From VRUE01 sp963702705 (GTDB lineage Bacteria; Actinomycetota; Thermoleophilia; Solirubrobacterales; 70-9): a stretch of 64,000 nt of DNA. The translations under genes and the position numbers were made by a program. The notes under the pieces were generated by a model, which saw only the letters and a program-made list of their open reading frames with translations, did not search any database and had not been told where the DNA came from. The stretch is taken from contig CAVPDR010000002.1 of NCBI GenBank assembly GCA_963702705.1, forward strand, positions 372,001 to 436,000, given 5' to 3'. This document shows, piece after piece, positions 35,431 to 43,569 of this stretch (position 1 is the stretch's first letter; each line of letters starts with the position of its first letter).

Positions 35431-35959
35431 CGGCTATCGCCCCCAAGAGGCCGAACGCGCACGTCAGGACGAAGCAGATCAGCACGATCCAGAACAACAG
35501 GTTCAGGGCAAGGATCACCAACAGCGTTAGCCAACTCAGCCCCGCCCCGCCGAGCGCGCCGACGCCGACGACCGGCGAGGCAATGCAAACCGCTCCACTG
35601 AATCCGCCTCGCCGCCCGGCCAGGGCAACCGCGGCCGTCAGCAGCAGGAGGACCCCGCCGAGAATCGCCAGCGGCAAGGCCGCCTCGCTGGCCGCGCCCA
35701 TCACGTTCGCCAGTGTTCGCCGCCCGCCCGCGTAGATACCCGCTCCCAGGATTGACTCCTTCTCCGGGAGCAGCGCACACGCCGCCGCAGCGGCAAACGT
35801 CAGCCCTGACCCAAGGACCGCGTAGAGCAGCGCGCGGCCGTATTCGTCAGATGGCGGCTTGCCAGGGACGAGGGTTCCCAGGAAACGATCAAAGGCGGAC
35901 GGGCCGCCGCCCGGCCACGATCCCGTCCCCGGCGTTAGCTTCTCGAGTAGCTGACTCAT
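35423..35959 (-). CDS. Polytopic membrane protein of the mobile element
   Basis: A 178-residue protein with about four to five membrane segments (starting LLYAVLGSGLTFAAAAACALL). A TrbL/VirB6-like transfer-channel role is possible, given the coupling protein gene nearby, but no diagnostic motif is seen. Overlaps both neighbours by 4-8 bp. Confidence 0.6.
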   Translation of the reverse strand: MSQLLEKLTPGTGSWPGGGPSAFDRFLGTLVPGKPPSDEYGRALLYAVLGSGLTFAAAAACALLPEKESILGAGIYAGGRRTLANVMGAASEAALPLAILGGVLLLLTAAVALAGRRGGFSGAVCIASPVVGVGALGGAGLSWLTLLVILALNLLFWIVLICFVLTCAFGLLGAIAGG

Positions 35960-36612
35960 CGGCTCGGAACCTCGTCCCAGGCCGCCAGCGGCACCCAGGC
36001 GATCCGGTCCGATCCGGGGTCTTTGACGCCGCCCATGACGACGGGATCAAGGGCGACCCCGACCGCCATCCCTGCGACCGCCACCGCGCCCGCCGTCGCG
36101 ATCCCGCGCGCCGCGACCCCGGCCACCTGAGCCGTAGCCCGCAGCGCGTCGAGTCCGGCCGCAAAGACCGCCTTCTGCATGTTCACCACGGCGGCCGCGT
36201 CGTCCCCGGTGCCCGCGAGCGGCATCCGTGGGATCGGCATCCCCGGCGTCCACTCCTTCGGAAGCTCATGCAGGACGAAGATGAACTCGAAGTCGACGCC
36301 AGCCGCCCGGAGTGCACGCAGTCCGGCCACCACTTCGGGCGGTGCTGTCGTTAGGCCGCCGTTTGCGAGTGCGATCGGATCGACGTCGAAGCTGGACGCC
36401 AACCACCACGTTCCGGCCGGCGACCGCTTGAACTCGATGGGCGGCGGCGGGTCGGTGACGACGGAGACTTCCAGATCAACCCCCATAGATCGCGCCGGGG
36501 CGAAGACCTGCCGCTCCAGTCGCTCGCCGAGCTCGGGTCCGAGGATCGGCGTCGGTACGTGTGAATTCGGGGGAGCCTGAATTACAGCGGGTCGAGAAAC
36601 TTGTGACCGCAT
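35956..36612 (-). CDS. Hypothetical protein with C-terminal hydrophobic segment
   Basis: A 218-residue protein. The N-terminal 120 residues look soluble (LGERLERQVFAPARSMGVD, FDVDPIALANGGLT), and residues 165-190 are an Ala/Gly/Val-rich hydrophobic stretch (IATAGAVAVAGMAVGVAL). The ATG at 36612 follows AGGAG at good spacing. It is the first gene of the membrane cassette and may interact with the two membrane proteins encoded downstream. Confidence 0.6.
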   Translation of the reverse strand: MRSQVSRPAVIQAPPNSHVPTPILGPELGERLERQVFAPARSMGVDLEVSVVTDPPPPIEFKRSPAGTWWLASSFDVDPIALANGGLTTAPPEVVAGLRALRAAGVDFEFIFVLHELPKEWTPGMPIPRMPLAGTGDDAAAVVNMQKAVFAAGLDALRATAQVAGVAARGIATAGAVAVAGMAVGVALDPVVMGGVKDPGSDRIAWVPLAAWDEVPSR

Positions 36613-36634
36613 ATCACTACTCCTATTCAGTTGA

Positions 36635-36652
36635 CGCTATTTGGCACTAGCG
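36635..36652 (+). repeat. 18-bp palindromic site, copy 1
   Basis: CGCTATTTGGCACTAGCG, imperfectly palindromic. It sits 23 bp upstream of the start of 35956-36612 and may control that cassette. Its inverted partner is at 36921-36938. Confidence 0.6.
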
Positions 36653-36920
36653 AACGTATAGAAGCGATGCTTTCCCGTAAAGCGTTCCTCGCGTACCTCA
36701 TTTAAAACCCCACGAATTTGCGCGGAAAAAAGTGACCCGGCGTTTTCGTCAGAGACGAAGCGGCCGGGCCGAATGTGTGTGAGAACCGGCGGGCCGCTCA
36801 GATGAGGTTCGGTGTTTAACTCGATCCGGCGGCCAGCGATTCTCAGAAGTTGTGGGGCGGTGCGCCCATTGCTGAATGCACCGCCCCGACCAGGGCTGTT
36901 AGTCCGTGGTCATCCCTACT

Positions 36921-36938
36921 CGCTATTGCCAAATAGCG
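36921..36938 (-). repeat. 18-bp palindromic site, copy 2 (inverted)
   Basis: Reads CGCTATTTGGCAATAGCG on the minus strand, one base different from copy 1, with perfect 7-bp arms (CGCTATT/AATAGCG). It is flanked by CTACT and AGTAG, extending the symmetry. Confidence 0.6.
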
Positions 36939-37048
36939 CAGGAGTAGAACCCGCTGTCGAGTAGGGCACGCTTTGAAAATATGAAGCTGCGGAGTACGGA
37001 GGAGGGAGGGTTCCCGAATCCGACTAAGGCATGGCCACGCTAACTTAG

Positions 37049-37465
37049 TTATCGCTGGCCGTCAAGAGACTTACTGATAAACTCTCGCGCCCTCCAGAGG
37101 TCACTGAAATTTGGCGGCGGCGGCTGAATCTCAGATGGGTTGTAGCCGTAGAAGCGCACGAACGCCTGTCGCAAACCGCTGGCCTCCCGATAGCCGACCG
37201 CCCGCGCCGCCTTCCTCACACTCAGGCCATCTTTCTTCCGGCTCAGTAGCCGGTGCGCCTGTTCCATGCGGACGCGGAGCAAGTAGCTCCTGAAGTCAGT
37301 CCCGCCGCACTCGCGAAAGACCAACTGAAGCTGCCGCGTCGAGCAGCCCACGTCTTCGGCTACAGCGACCAAGCCAAGGTCGAACTCCGCATACCGCGCC
37401 CCGATCACTTCGTGCGCCCGAGCCAAGAGGGCGCTCCGTCGCCGTTGCGTCTTGCGGCTCGCCAT
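37049..37465 (-). CDS. AraC-type helix-turn-helix protein
   Basis: A 138-residue protein consisting of little more than an AraC/XylS DNA-binding domain: VAEDVGCSTRQLQLVFRECG is the first HTH and SVRKAARAVGYREASGLRQA the second, ending with FYGYNPSEIQPPPP. It lacks an effector domain. Such short AraC proteins are common on actinobacterial mobile elements. It lies beside the noncoding region with inverted 18-bp sites, a possible target. Confidence 0.85.
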   Translation of the reverse strand: MASRKTQRRRSALLARAHEVIGARYAEFDLGLVAVAEDVGCSTRQLQLVFRECGGTDFRSYLLRVRMEQAHRLLSRKKDGLSVRKAARAVGYREASGLRQAFVRFYGYNPSEIQPPPPNFSDLWRAREFISKSLDGQR

Positions 37466-37544
37466 CCCTGAATCCTCGCAACTCCGTGCCTATTTTTTGC
37501 GCGTTTATGTTTGCTTGCTTGCTGGCGCTGCTGGCGTGTGAGGC

Positions 37545-37685
37545 ATGGACCGCCTCATCGCATCCCTGGTCGCCCTGCTCCTCCTGGCCCTGGCCCTTCC
37601 CGCTATCGCGGCCGCCGCCCAGGCCGTGATCCCGGCCCTGCTGGTCGCCGTCGTCGGACTCGTTGCGATCCGGTCGCTGGCGTGA
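37545..37685 (+). CDS. 46-residue hydrophobic protein
   Basis: MDRLIASLVALLLLALALPA begins a short frame with two hydrophobic stretches (residues 4-20 and 26-43), ending LVAIRSLA. It is the first gene on the plus strand before the coupling-protein operon, and is too short for confident family assignment. Small hydrophobic proteins are common beside transfer genes. Confidence 0.5.
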   Translation: MDRLIASLVALLLLALALPAIAAAAQAVIPALLVAVVGLVAIRSLA

Positions 37686-37724
37686 CGCCGCAAATTCAAC
37701 AATCCGCCTGCTGCTTGCTGGACA

Positions 37725-37776
37725 GGTTCAAGGGCTTGAACCAGGCTGAGTACAGAGAGGTTCAAGTACCTGAACT
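37725..37776. promoter_or_regulatory. Two palindromic operators (O1, O2) before the transfer operon
   Basis: O1 is GGTTCAAGGGCTTGAACC (37725-37742), a near-perfect palindrome. O2 is GGTTCAAGTACCTGAACT (37759-37776) and ends at the ATG of the next gene. The starts are 34 bp apart, about three helical turns. A third copy lies at 42637-42654 in front of the XRE regulator, the likely binder. Confidence 0.75.
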
Positions 37777-37959
37777 ATGAGTAAGCAACCCCGCCAGACC
37801 GACTCCAACCCGCCCGCCTTCGACAAGACGCGCCTCATCGTGTGGGCCGAGTGGCGCGATGAACCGGATTGGGATTCATACCTCGCCGCACTGCTTAGCC
37901 ATTCCCTTCATCAAGTAGAGAAGGAAGCGAAAGAAGCCAAGGGAGAGTCTGGTGGCTGA
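37777..37959 (+). CDS. 60-residue hypothetical protein
   Basis: MSKQPRQTDSNPPAFDKTRL starts a small acidic protein ending VEKEAKEAKGESGG. Its last codons overlap the coupling-protein start by 8 bp, so it is probably the first gene of the transfer operon. It has no Shine-Dalgarno close to the ATG, because an operator fills that space; a leaderless transcript is possible. No family recognised. Confidence 0.55.
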   Translation: MSKQPRQTDSNPPAFDKTRLIVWAEWRDEPDWDSYLAALLSHSLHQVEKEAKEAKGESGG

Positions 37960-40138
37960 GGTTGTCATCACTTCGATGGTGCTGGCGGCGCTGGTGCTTT
38001 TTGCTCGGACGGCGAAGGACGCGGACGAACACGCTGTCGTTTGGCTGACGTTCCCCCGCACTGTCTCGGCGGATCAAGCCGTGGCCGCGGCTCGGTCGCT
38101 GGCGGGACTCCTGCCGCCTTGGTGGGCACGACTGTTTGGGACTCCAGCGGTCACGCTCGAAGTCAGAGCGACGGATGGAGGGATCGGCCACGCGCTGACG
38201 ATGCCTGCCAGCCGCGCCGAGTACGTCGTCGGCGCACTTCGCGCGGCCATCCCCGGCCTTCGCATCGGTGACGATCCTCTCGCGCCTCTCACTGGCCTCA
38301 GCCTCGCCCGCGAACTTCACGTCTCCGGCCCTGGCGAGCTTCGTACCGATACTGCCGGCAGTACCAACGCGGGCATCCTCGCCAGCTTGCAGCCGCTCGA
38401 CAGGGACGAGCGCGCCGTCCTGCAATACGTCATTGCGCCGACGGGCCGCTCCTGGCTGGCCTGGATCACCGAGCGGTTCGGGTTCCTCTGGCAAGAGGAA
38501 CGCCCCGACATTCCGGCCGGACCTGTAGAGCCTCAATTCAGCGTCGCCGTTCGGGTCGGCGTAGCCGCCGCCTCCTCCCCACGCTCCCGGCAACTGATGG
38601 CCCGCCTGCTCGGGTCGTTCCATGCCCTGAACAGTCCCGATGCGCGACTGATCCGGCGACTGCTCCCAAGTGGGTTGGTCACCGCTCGGCTCCGGCGATC
38701 CGATTCCGCCTCGACAACCATCGGCGCGGACGAGCTGGCCGCCGCCTGGGCGGTTCCGCTCGATGCCCCAGAGCTACCCGGTCTGACCCTGGCAGCGAGC
38801 CGCGAGCTACCGCCTGCCGCCACGGTGCCTCGGCGGGGTCTAGTCCTGGGTGATTCAACCGTGGCCGGAAACCCGCGCCCGGTCGCCATCACTCAGGCCG
38901 AGGCCAGGCGCGGCATTCACATCTGCGCCCCGACCGGCGCGGGCAAGTCAACGATCTTGACCGGCCTGGCGGTACAGCTAATGAACGCCAGCGCCCGCCC
39001 CGGCCTAATCCTCATCGACTCCAAGGGCGACTTGATCGCGGACCTGTGCGACCGCATCCCAGCGGCGCGACGTGGCGATGTAGTCCTCTTCGATCCGAGC
39101 GACCAAGAGCCGCTTGGTTTCAACCTCATCGGCGGCACCGGCGAGAGCGACCTAGTGGTCGATCATGTCGTTTCCGAGCTTCGCGCCCGGTACGGCGCGG
39201 CCGGTCTGGGACCACGCTCAGAAGACATTTTGCGGGCGGCGCTCACGACCCTAACGACACGCCCCGGCCGCTTCACTCTCTGCGAGGTCGAGCCGCTGCT
39301 GACGAACCCGGCCTTCCGACAAAAGCTCGTCGGCCGACTGGATGAGCCGGTGCTGGAATCGTTTTGGGCCTGGTACGAATCGCTGTCGCCCGCCGCCCAG
39401 GCCGAGGCGATCGCGCCGCTCGCGAACAAGCTCCGCACCTACACCCTGCGCCGCCGGGTCCGGGCCGTGATCGGCCAAGCGGAAGGGCTTGACCTGGCCG
39501 ATGCCCTCGAAGGCGGCAAGATCGTTTTGGTCAATCTCGCCAAGGGACTGATCGGCCAAGACGCGGCAGCACTGATCGGAGCGGCGATGACCTCCCGACT
39601 CTGGGCCGCGATCCAGGCCCGCGCCGCCGTTCCGGCCGCCGAGCGCCATCCCGCCACGGTGATCTGCGACGAGTTCCAAGACTTCGCGGGGCTACCGCTG
39701 GCGTTCGGGGAAGCCGTCGCCCAGAGTCGCGGCTACGGGGTCGGCTGGGTTCTCGCACATCAGCACCTTGCCCAACTGGACACCGCCACGCGTCAGGCCG
39801 TTCTCGCCAACTGCCGCAGTCGCCTCGTCATGCAAACGACCGCTGCTGACGCGACCACGTTTGCCAAAGAGTTCAAACCGCTGCTGACCGCCCCGGATCT
39901 CCAGGGACTCGGCGCGTTCGAGGGCTACGCCGCCGTCTCGACCGGCTCGGCCGTCGCGCCCCCGGCCAGCCTCCGCACCCGCCCCGCCCCGGACGCGCTC
40001 GGATCAGCCGAGGCAGTCCGTGCCGCCTCACGCGCTCGCTATGGCATGGCTGCCGCCGAAGTCGATGCGGCGATCCGCGCCCGCGTTGCAGGCTCCCGCC
40101 GCGCTGCTCCGATTGGCGAAACCCGGAGGGCCGCATGA
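37952..40138 (+). CDS. VirD4/TraD-like coupling protein ATPase
   Basis: A 728-residue conjugative DNA-transfer ATPase. A membrane helix lies at residues 6-20 (ITSMVLAALVLFAR). Walker A is ICAPTGAGKSTILTGLA (about residue 325) and Walker B is ATVICDEFQDFAGLPLAFGE. GLILIDSKGDLIADLCDRIP and VLAHQHLAQLD are typical of VirD4/TraG proteins that process DNA from relaxosomes. It is followed with ATGA overlap by a tiny frame and then the replication-relaxation gene, a combination common in actinobacterial elements. Confidence 0.88.
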   Translation: MAEVVITSMVLAALVLFARTAKDADEHAVVWLTFPRTVSADQAVAAARSLAGLLPPWWARLFGTPAVTLEVRATDGGIGHALTMPASRAEYVVGALRAAIPGLRIGDDPLAPLTGLSLARELHVSGPGELRTDTAGSTNAGILASLQPLDRDERAVLQYVIAPTGRSWLAWITERFGFLWQEERPDIPAGPVEPQFSVAVRVGVAAASSPRSRQLMARLLGSFHALNSPDARLIRRLLPSGLVTARLRRSDSASTTIGADELAAAWAVPLDAPELPGLTLAASRELPPAATVPRRGLVLGDSTVAGNPRPVAITQAEARRGIHICAPTGAGKSTILTGLAVQLMNASARPGLILIDSKGDLIADLCDRIPAARRGDVVLFDPSDQEPLGFNLIGGTGESDLVVDHVVSELRARYGAAGLGPRSEDILRAALTTLTTRPGRFTLCEVEPLLTNPAFRQKLVGRLDEPVLESFWAWYESLSPAAQAEAIAPLANKLRTYTLRRRVRAVIGQAEGLDLADALEGGKIVLVNLAKGLIGQDAAALIGAAMTSRLWAAIQARAAVPAAERHPATVICDEFQDFAGLPLAFGEAVAQSRGYGVGWVLAHQHLAQLDTATRQAVLANCRSRLVMQTTAADATTFAKEFKPLLTAPDLQGLGAFEGYAAVSTGSAVAPPASLRTRPAPDALGSAEAVRAASRARYGMAAAEVDAAIRARVAGSRRAAPIGETRRAA

Positions 40139-40254
40139 GTCGGCTCGTCGTTCACTTCGCGTCGGTCGGGCCGAGCCGCATCGTCAATCGGAATGCCAGG
40201 TACGCCCCGGATTCCCCAATGACTGTTACTCCTGAACGACGGAGGGAATCATGA
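40135..40254 (+). CDS. 39-residue coupled small reading frame
   Basis: MSRLVVHFASVGPSRIVNRN begins a short frame that overlaps the preceding stop (ATGA) and the following start (ATGA). Its first bases, ATGAGTCGGC, are repeated at the start of the next gene. It may encode a small protein or serve only to keep ribosomes coupled between the two larger genes. No family recognised. Confidence 0.4.
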   Translation: MSRLVVHFASVGPSRIVNRNARYAPDSPMTVTPERRRES

Positions 40255-41060
40255 GTCGGCGCTACCTGACAGCAAGGCGGCTGGCTGACCTCGAGCGAAC
40301 CCTGGCGCCCAGAGAGCGGGCCATCATCCTCACCCTGGACAGGCTCCGGGTTGCCACGACAGAGCAGCTGCGGCGTATCGACTTCCACGAGCTCGCGCCC
40401 CGCTCAGCGGCTCGGAGAGCGCCAGCCACCCTGGCAGTGCTGGCCGAGCGTCAGATCGTCGTCAAACTCGAACGCCAGGTCGGCGGCGTGCGGTCTGGCT
40501 CCCGCGCGGCGGTCTGGTCCCTGGACATTGCCGGCCAACGTCTCGCCTCTTCCTGTGGTCCTGGCGGCGGTCAGACTCGGAAGCCCTGGACTCCCAGCCT
40601 GGCCTTCCTGGCTCACCGCCTGGCGGTGTCCGAGTGCTACGCCCGCTTGGTCGAGCGGTGCCGGTCTGGCGCTGCCGATCTGCTCGACTTCGACGCGGAG
40701 CCGCTGGCCTGGCGGCGCTACGCCAGTCCCTTCGGCGGCACCCGCTCCCTGAAGCCCGATGCCTATGTCCGGCTCGGTGTTGGCGACTTCGAGCGCGGCG
40801 CGTTCATCGAGGTTGACCGTTCGACCGAGGGACGGGCGGCACTGGCCGGGAAGCTGCGCGCCTACCGCCAGTATTGGGAGACGGGCCGCGAGCAGGAGCG
40901 CCGGGGCTACTTCCCTCGCGTCGTGTTCGCGGTGCCGGACCCGGATCGCCAGGCCGTACTTGAGGACCTGTGCGACGACCAGCCGGAAGAGACGCGCCCG
41001 CTCTGGCAGGTCGTCGTCATGGACGACATGACGGACGCGCTGATTGGAGGCGGATCGTGA
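40251..41060 (+). CDS. Replication-relaxation family protein
   Basis: A 269-residue protein of the actinobacterial replication-relaxation family, which acts on plasmid or element DNA during replication or mobilization. An N-terminal winged-helix region (ERAIILTLDRLRVATTEQLR) is followed by the family's core, with the C-terminal nuclease-like part containing LKPDAYVRLGVGDFERGAFIEVDRSTEGRAALAGKL (Asp, Glu and Lys at positions like a PD-(D/E)xK fold). Located directly after the coupling protein, as is usual. Confidence 0.8.
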   Translation: MSRRYLTARRLADLERTLAPRERAIILTLDRLRVATTEQLRRIDFHELAPRSAARRAPATLAVLAERQIVVKLERQVGGVRSGSRAAVWSLDIAGQRLASSCGPGGGQTRKPWTPSLAFLAHRLAVSECYARLVERCRSGAADLLDFDAEPLAWRRYASPFGGTRSLKPDAYVRLGVGDFERGAFIEVDRSTEGRAALAGKLRAYRQYWETGREQERRGYFPRVVFAVPDPDRQAVLEDLCDDQPEETRPLWQVVVMDDMTDALIGGGS

Positions 41061-42046
41061 AGGCGCTTCCACGCAACACGATCCTTGCCGGGGATGCCCG
41101 CGACGTATTGGCCGGACTCATCCCCGAAAGCGTTGACTGCTGCATCACCAGCCCGCCCTACGTCGCCGGTCTGCGTGATTACGGCAGGCCCGGTCAACTC
41201 GGCCAGGAGCCGACCGTTACCGCCTACGTCTCGAACCTTCGCGCGGTACTGCGCCAGGTCCACCGCCTCTTGAAGCCGGGCGGCTCACTCTGGCTCAACC
41301 TCGGCGATGCTCACGCCCGGCATCCTCGCCAGGGCGCACCGCGCGGCAGTCTCCTCTTGGCTCCGCAGCGGGTAGCGCTGGCGCTCTGGGAAGACGGCTG
41401 GATCGTCCGCAACGTGGCGATCTGGCACAAGCCGAACCCACTCCCGCAAAGCGCCCGCGACCGCCTCAGCCCGACCTACGAGACGATCATCTTCGCCACT
41501 AAGGAGCGCCGCTACTTCTTCGACCTTGATGCGATCCGAGTCCCGCACCTGTCAGCGGCCCGGATCGGACACTCGGCCCCCGGCCTGCGTCGTCTGTACC
41601 AAGGCAACAACACTGGCCTCAGCAAACTTCGGGCCGCTGGTCAGGTCGGCAACCCGCGCGGCAAGAACCCCGGCGACGTCTGGACGGTGCCGACTGCCAT
41701 TGACCGACTCGGACACCAGGCCACCTTCCCCGAAGCGCTGATCGAGCGGCCGGTCCTGGCCGCTTGCCCGGAACGCATCTGCGTCGAATGCGATCAGCCG
41801 TGGATTCGGCCGACGCGAATCGTCCGCCGCCGGACCAACGAGGGCATCTTGCAGGTCCGGCGCGTCGGCACCCTTCGCCGTTGCGACTGCTTCGCGCCGA
41901 GCCGACCGGGCGTTGTTCTCGATCCGTTCTTCGGCACCGGCACTGTGGGCGCGGTCGCCGCGCGGCACCGCCGCGATTGGCTCGGCGTGGAACTGAATCC
42001 GGCTTACGTGCGCTTGGCCCATAAGCGGCTCGGAGGGACGCGATGA
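41057..42046 (+). CDS. DNA methyltransferase (beta-class, N4/N6)
   Basis: A 329-residue DNA amino-methyltransferase. The catalytic motif TSPPYVAGLRDYG is near the N-terminus and the SAM-binding motif VVLDPFFGTGTVGAVAARH near the C-terminus, an order that marks the beta class. A cysteine cluster (CPERICVECDQ and RRCDCF) is a likely zinc ribbon. No restriction endonuclease is next to it, so it is an orphan that may protect the element. GTG start overlaps the previous stop by 4 bp. Confidence 0.92.
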   Translation: MKALPRNTILAGDARDVLAGLIPESVDCCITSPPYVAGLRDYGRPGQLGQEPTVTAYVSNLRAVLRQVHRLLKPGGSLWLNLGDAHARHPRQGAPRGSLLLAPQRVALALWEDGWIVRNVAIWHKPNPLPQSARDRLSPTYETIIFATKERRYFFDLDAIRVPHLSAARIGHSAPGLRRLYQGNNTGLSKLRAAGQVGNPRGKNPGDVWTVPTAIDRLGHQATFPEALIERPVLAACPERICVECDQPWIRPTRIVRRRTNEGILQVRRVGTLRRCDCFAPSRPGVVLDPFFGTGTVGAVAARHRRDWLGVELNPAYVRLAHKRLGGTR

Positions 42047-42137
42047 GGCCGTGGATGGCTGCACGGCGGGCGGAAGGGCGTGCACGTCTTTCTGCTCGCC
42101 GCCACACCCATTCACTAACCGAAGGAGGTCCGGGGCG

Positions 42138-42515
42138 ATGAGCGATAAAAGCAAAGCCCAGGAAATCTACGAACGCGTCGAGGCGGTCGCCGCCGAGCAG
42201 GGCATCACCAAGAAGGACGCCCATGTGATCGTCGGCAAAGAGTTCGGCATGGAGCCAAGCTCGATCCGCGGAGCAGTCCACCAGGCCCGCAAGGCTGCCG
42301 GGCTGACGCGGAGCCGCGTACAGGAGACGACAACGGACGGCGCGGTTGCCTCGGCCGTCGCCATGCTTGAAAAAGCCCGCGACGCGATCGACACAGAGGT
42401 TGCCGGGGCGAAGGATCGCGCCGATGAGGCTAAAGCGGAGTACGACGAGCTGAAAGGCACCGCGTCCGACCGCAAGGCCGAAATCACCGCCAAGATCGAG
42501 GCGCTTTCGGCGTAA
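42138..42515 (+). CDS. Hypothetical DNA-binding-like protein with coiled coil
   Basis: A 125-residue protein. KAQEIYERVEAVAAEQGITKKDA is followed by GMEPSSIRGAVHQARKAAG, which resembles a helix-turn-helix. The second half (AVAMLEKARDAIDTEVAGAKDRADEAKAEYDEL) is a long charged coiled coil. Start chosen at ATG 42138 after GGAGGT. The combination suggests a dimeric DNA-binding protein; specific function unknown. Confidence 0.6.
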   Translation: MSDKSKAQEIYERVEAVAAEQGITKKDAHVIVGKEFGMEPSSIRGAVHQARKAAGLTRSRVQETTTDGAVASAVAMLEKARDAIDTEVAGAKDRADEAKAEYDELKGTASDRKAEITAKIEALSA

Positions 42516-42602
42516 ACACCATGCGGGCGATCTGGACACCACATACGGATTCGTTCAGATCGCCCGCCGCTTTTTTGAAGCCGCTTTTCAGTGCTTGGCT
42601 TC

Positions 42603-42654
42603 TTGCGACCGCCTCATATCAGCGAGACAATATGAGGGTTCAAGCCCTTGAACT
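42603..42654 (+). promoter_or_regulatory. Promoter and operator O3 of the XRE/ImmA operon
   Basis: TTGCGA (42603-42608), 17 bp, then GACAAT (42626-42631) form a plausible sigma-70-type promoter. The palindrome GGTTCAAGCCCTTGAACT (42637-42654) overlaps the expected start of transcription, an ideal site for repression. It matches O1 and O2 at 37725-37776. Confidence 0.7.
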
Positions 42655-42676
42655 AACCACTAACCACAACGCCTAT

Positions 42677-43027
42677 ATGTCACCCACTCATGCCAAGTTC
42701 GCTTCCTTCATCATTCGCAACCGTAAGAGCCTCGGCCTCTCTCAGCCAGAGCTAGCGTCGAAGGTAGGCGTTACGAAATCAAATGTCTTCTACTGGGAAG
42801 CGGGACAGTACCTTCCCCAGCTAGACGTTCTGGAACGACTGGCGCGAACGCTCCAAGTCAGCTACGAAGATTTGCTGATCCAGGGACGCTATCCGCGCCA
42901 TGAAGTTGGGCCGACTACGTACTACCGCCGCCAGGGCTACTCCCAGAAAGCCGTTACGGAGCTTGAAGGCTTTCTCTCTACCTTTGAAAAGCGATACGGC
43001 AAGCGCACCCGGAAGGGTCGCCGATGA
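42677..43027 (+). CDS. XRE-family repressor, ImmR-like
   Basis: A 116-residue regulator with an N-terminal Cro/CI domain (FIIRNRKSLGLSQPELASKVG, TKSNVFYWEAGQYLPQLDVL) and a basic C-terminus (FEKRYGKRTRKGRR). The start at ATG 42677 (MSPTHAKFASF) was chosen because an upstream ATG would place operator O3 inside the coding sequence. It overlaps the metallopeptidase gene by 4 bp; together they resemble the ImmR/ImmA pair that controls excision in other integrative elements. Confidence 0.82.
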   Translation: MSPTHAKFASFIIRNRKSLGLSQPELASKVGVTKSNVFYWEAGQYLPQLDVLERLARTLQVSYEDLLIQGRYPRHEVGPTTYYRRQGYSQKAVTELEGFLSTFEKRYGKRTRKGRR

Positions 43028-43569
43028 ACGCCATCGCGGAATGCCGCCTTCTCTGTCCGAGCCGGCCGCTGGCACCGTGGGAGGCCCGGTCAATCGCTGA
43101 ACGACAAGCGCACCGACTCCATGCGCTGCTCAAGATCACCGAGCCGCCATTCCCCAGGGAAGCCATCGCGTCGCTGCCTCGGGTTGAAGTCCATTACGTC
43201 ACGTCTCCCAACCTCTCGGGCGCGATTCTCTGGCAGCGCGGTAAGTGGCGCATCCTGATTAACCGCAACGAAAGCCGAGGACGACAGACGTTTTCCCTCG
43301 GCCACGAAATCAAACACATGATCGACCATCCGATGATAGGAGCGATCTACAAAGACTCTCGATTCGGTTCCGCACACACGGCTGCCGAACGAGCCGCCGA
43401 CTACTTCGCGGCCTGCCTCATGATGCCCCGCCCTTGGATCAAGCGGTGCTTCTATGACGAAGGCTTTCGCGATCCCCGCGTCCTGGCCCGCCGCTTCGGG
43501 GTCAGCATCCCGGCGATGCGCTTCCGCTTCGATCAGCTTGGACTACGAGAGCCGGAGTCGGTGCGATGA
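43024..43569 (+). CDS. ImmA/IrrE-family metallopeptidase
   Basis: A 181-residue zinc protease. The HExxH motif is FSLGHEIKHMIDH (residues about 95-107), and the third ligand region AAERAADYFAACLMMP follows as usual. In family members the protease cuts the neighbouring XRE repressor to trigger expression of the element, often upon stress. The adjacent repressor gene and matching operators make this role likely here. Confidence 0.87.
   Translation: MNAIAECRLLCPSRPLAPWEARSIAERQAHRLHALLKITEPPFPREAIASLPRVEVHYVTSPNLSGAILWQRGKWRILINRNESRGRQTFSLGHEIKHMIDHPMIGAIYKDSRFGSAHTAAERAADYFAACLMMPRPWIKRCFYDEGFRDPRVLARRFGVSIPAMRFRFDQLGLREPESVR

Larger units (their letters stand above)
36613..37048. other. 436-bp noncoding region with repeats, possible origin or control region
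   Basis: No gene is visible. An 18-bp site CGCTATTTGGCACTAGCG (36635-36652) recurs inverted, with one change, as CGCTATTGCCAAATAGCG (36921-36938). Further hairpins are TTCGTC/GACGAA (36745-36759), an imperfect GCGGCC...GGCCGC stem (about 36760-36797), and GGGGCGGTGC/GCACCGCCCC (36854-36863, 36878-36887). The first 18-bp site lies in the promoter position of the membrane cassette. Candidate oriT, origin or operator region of the element. Confidence 0.5.

Noticed and set aside
42521..42676. Longer XRE regulator starting at 42521 or 42632
   Set aside because: These starts would put the promoter and operator O3 inside the coding sequence, and the Cro/CI domain begins after 42677.
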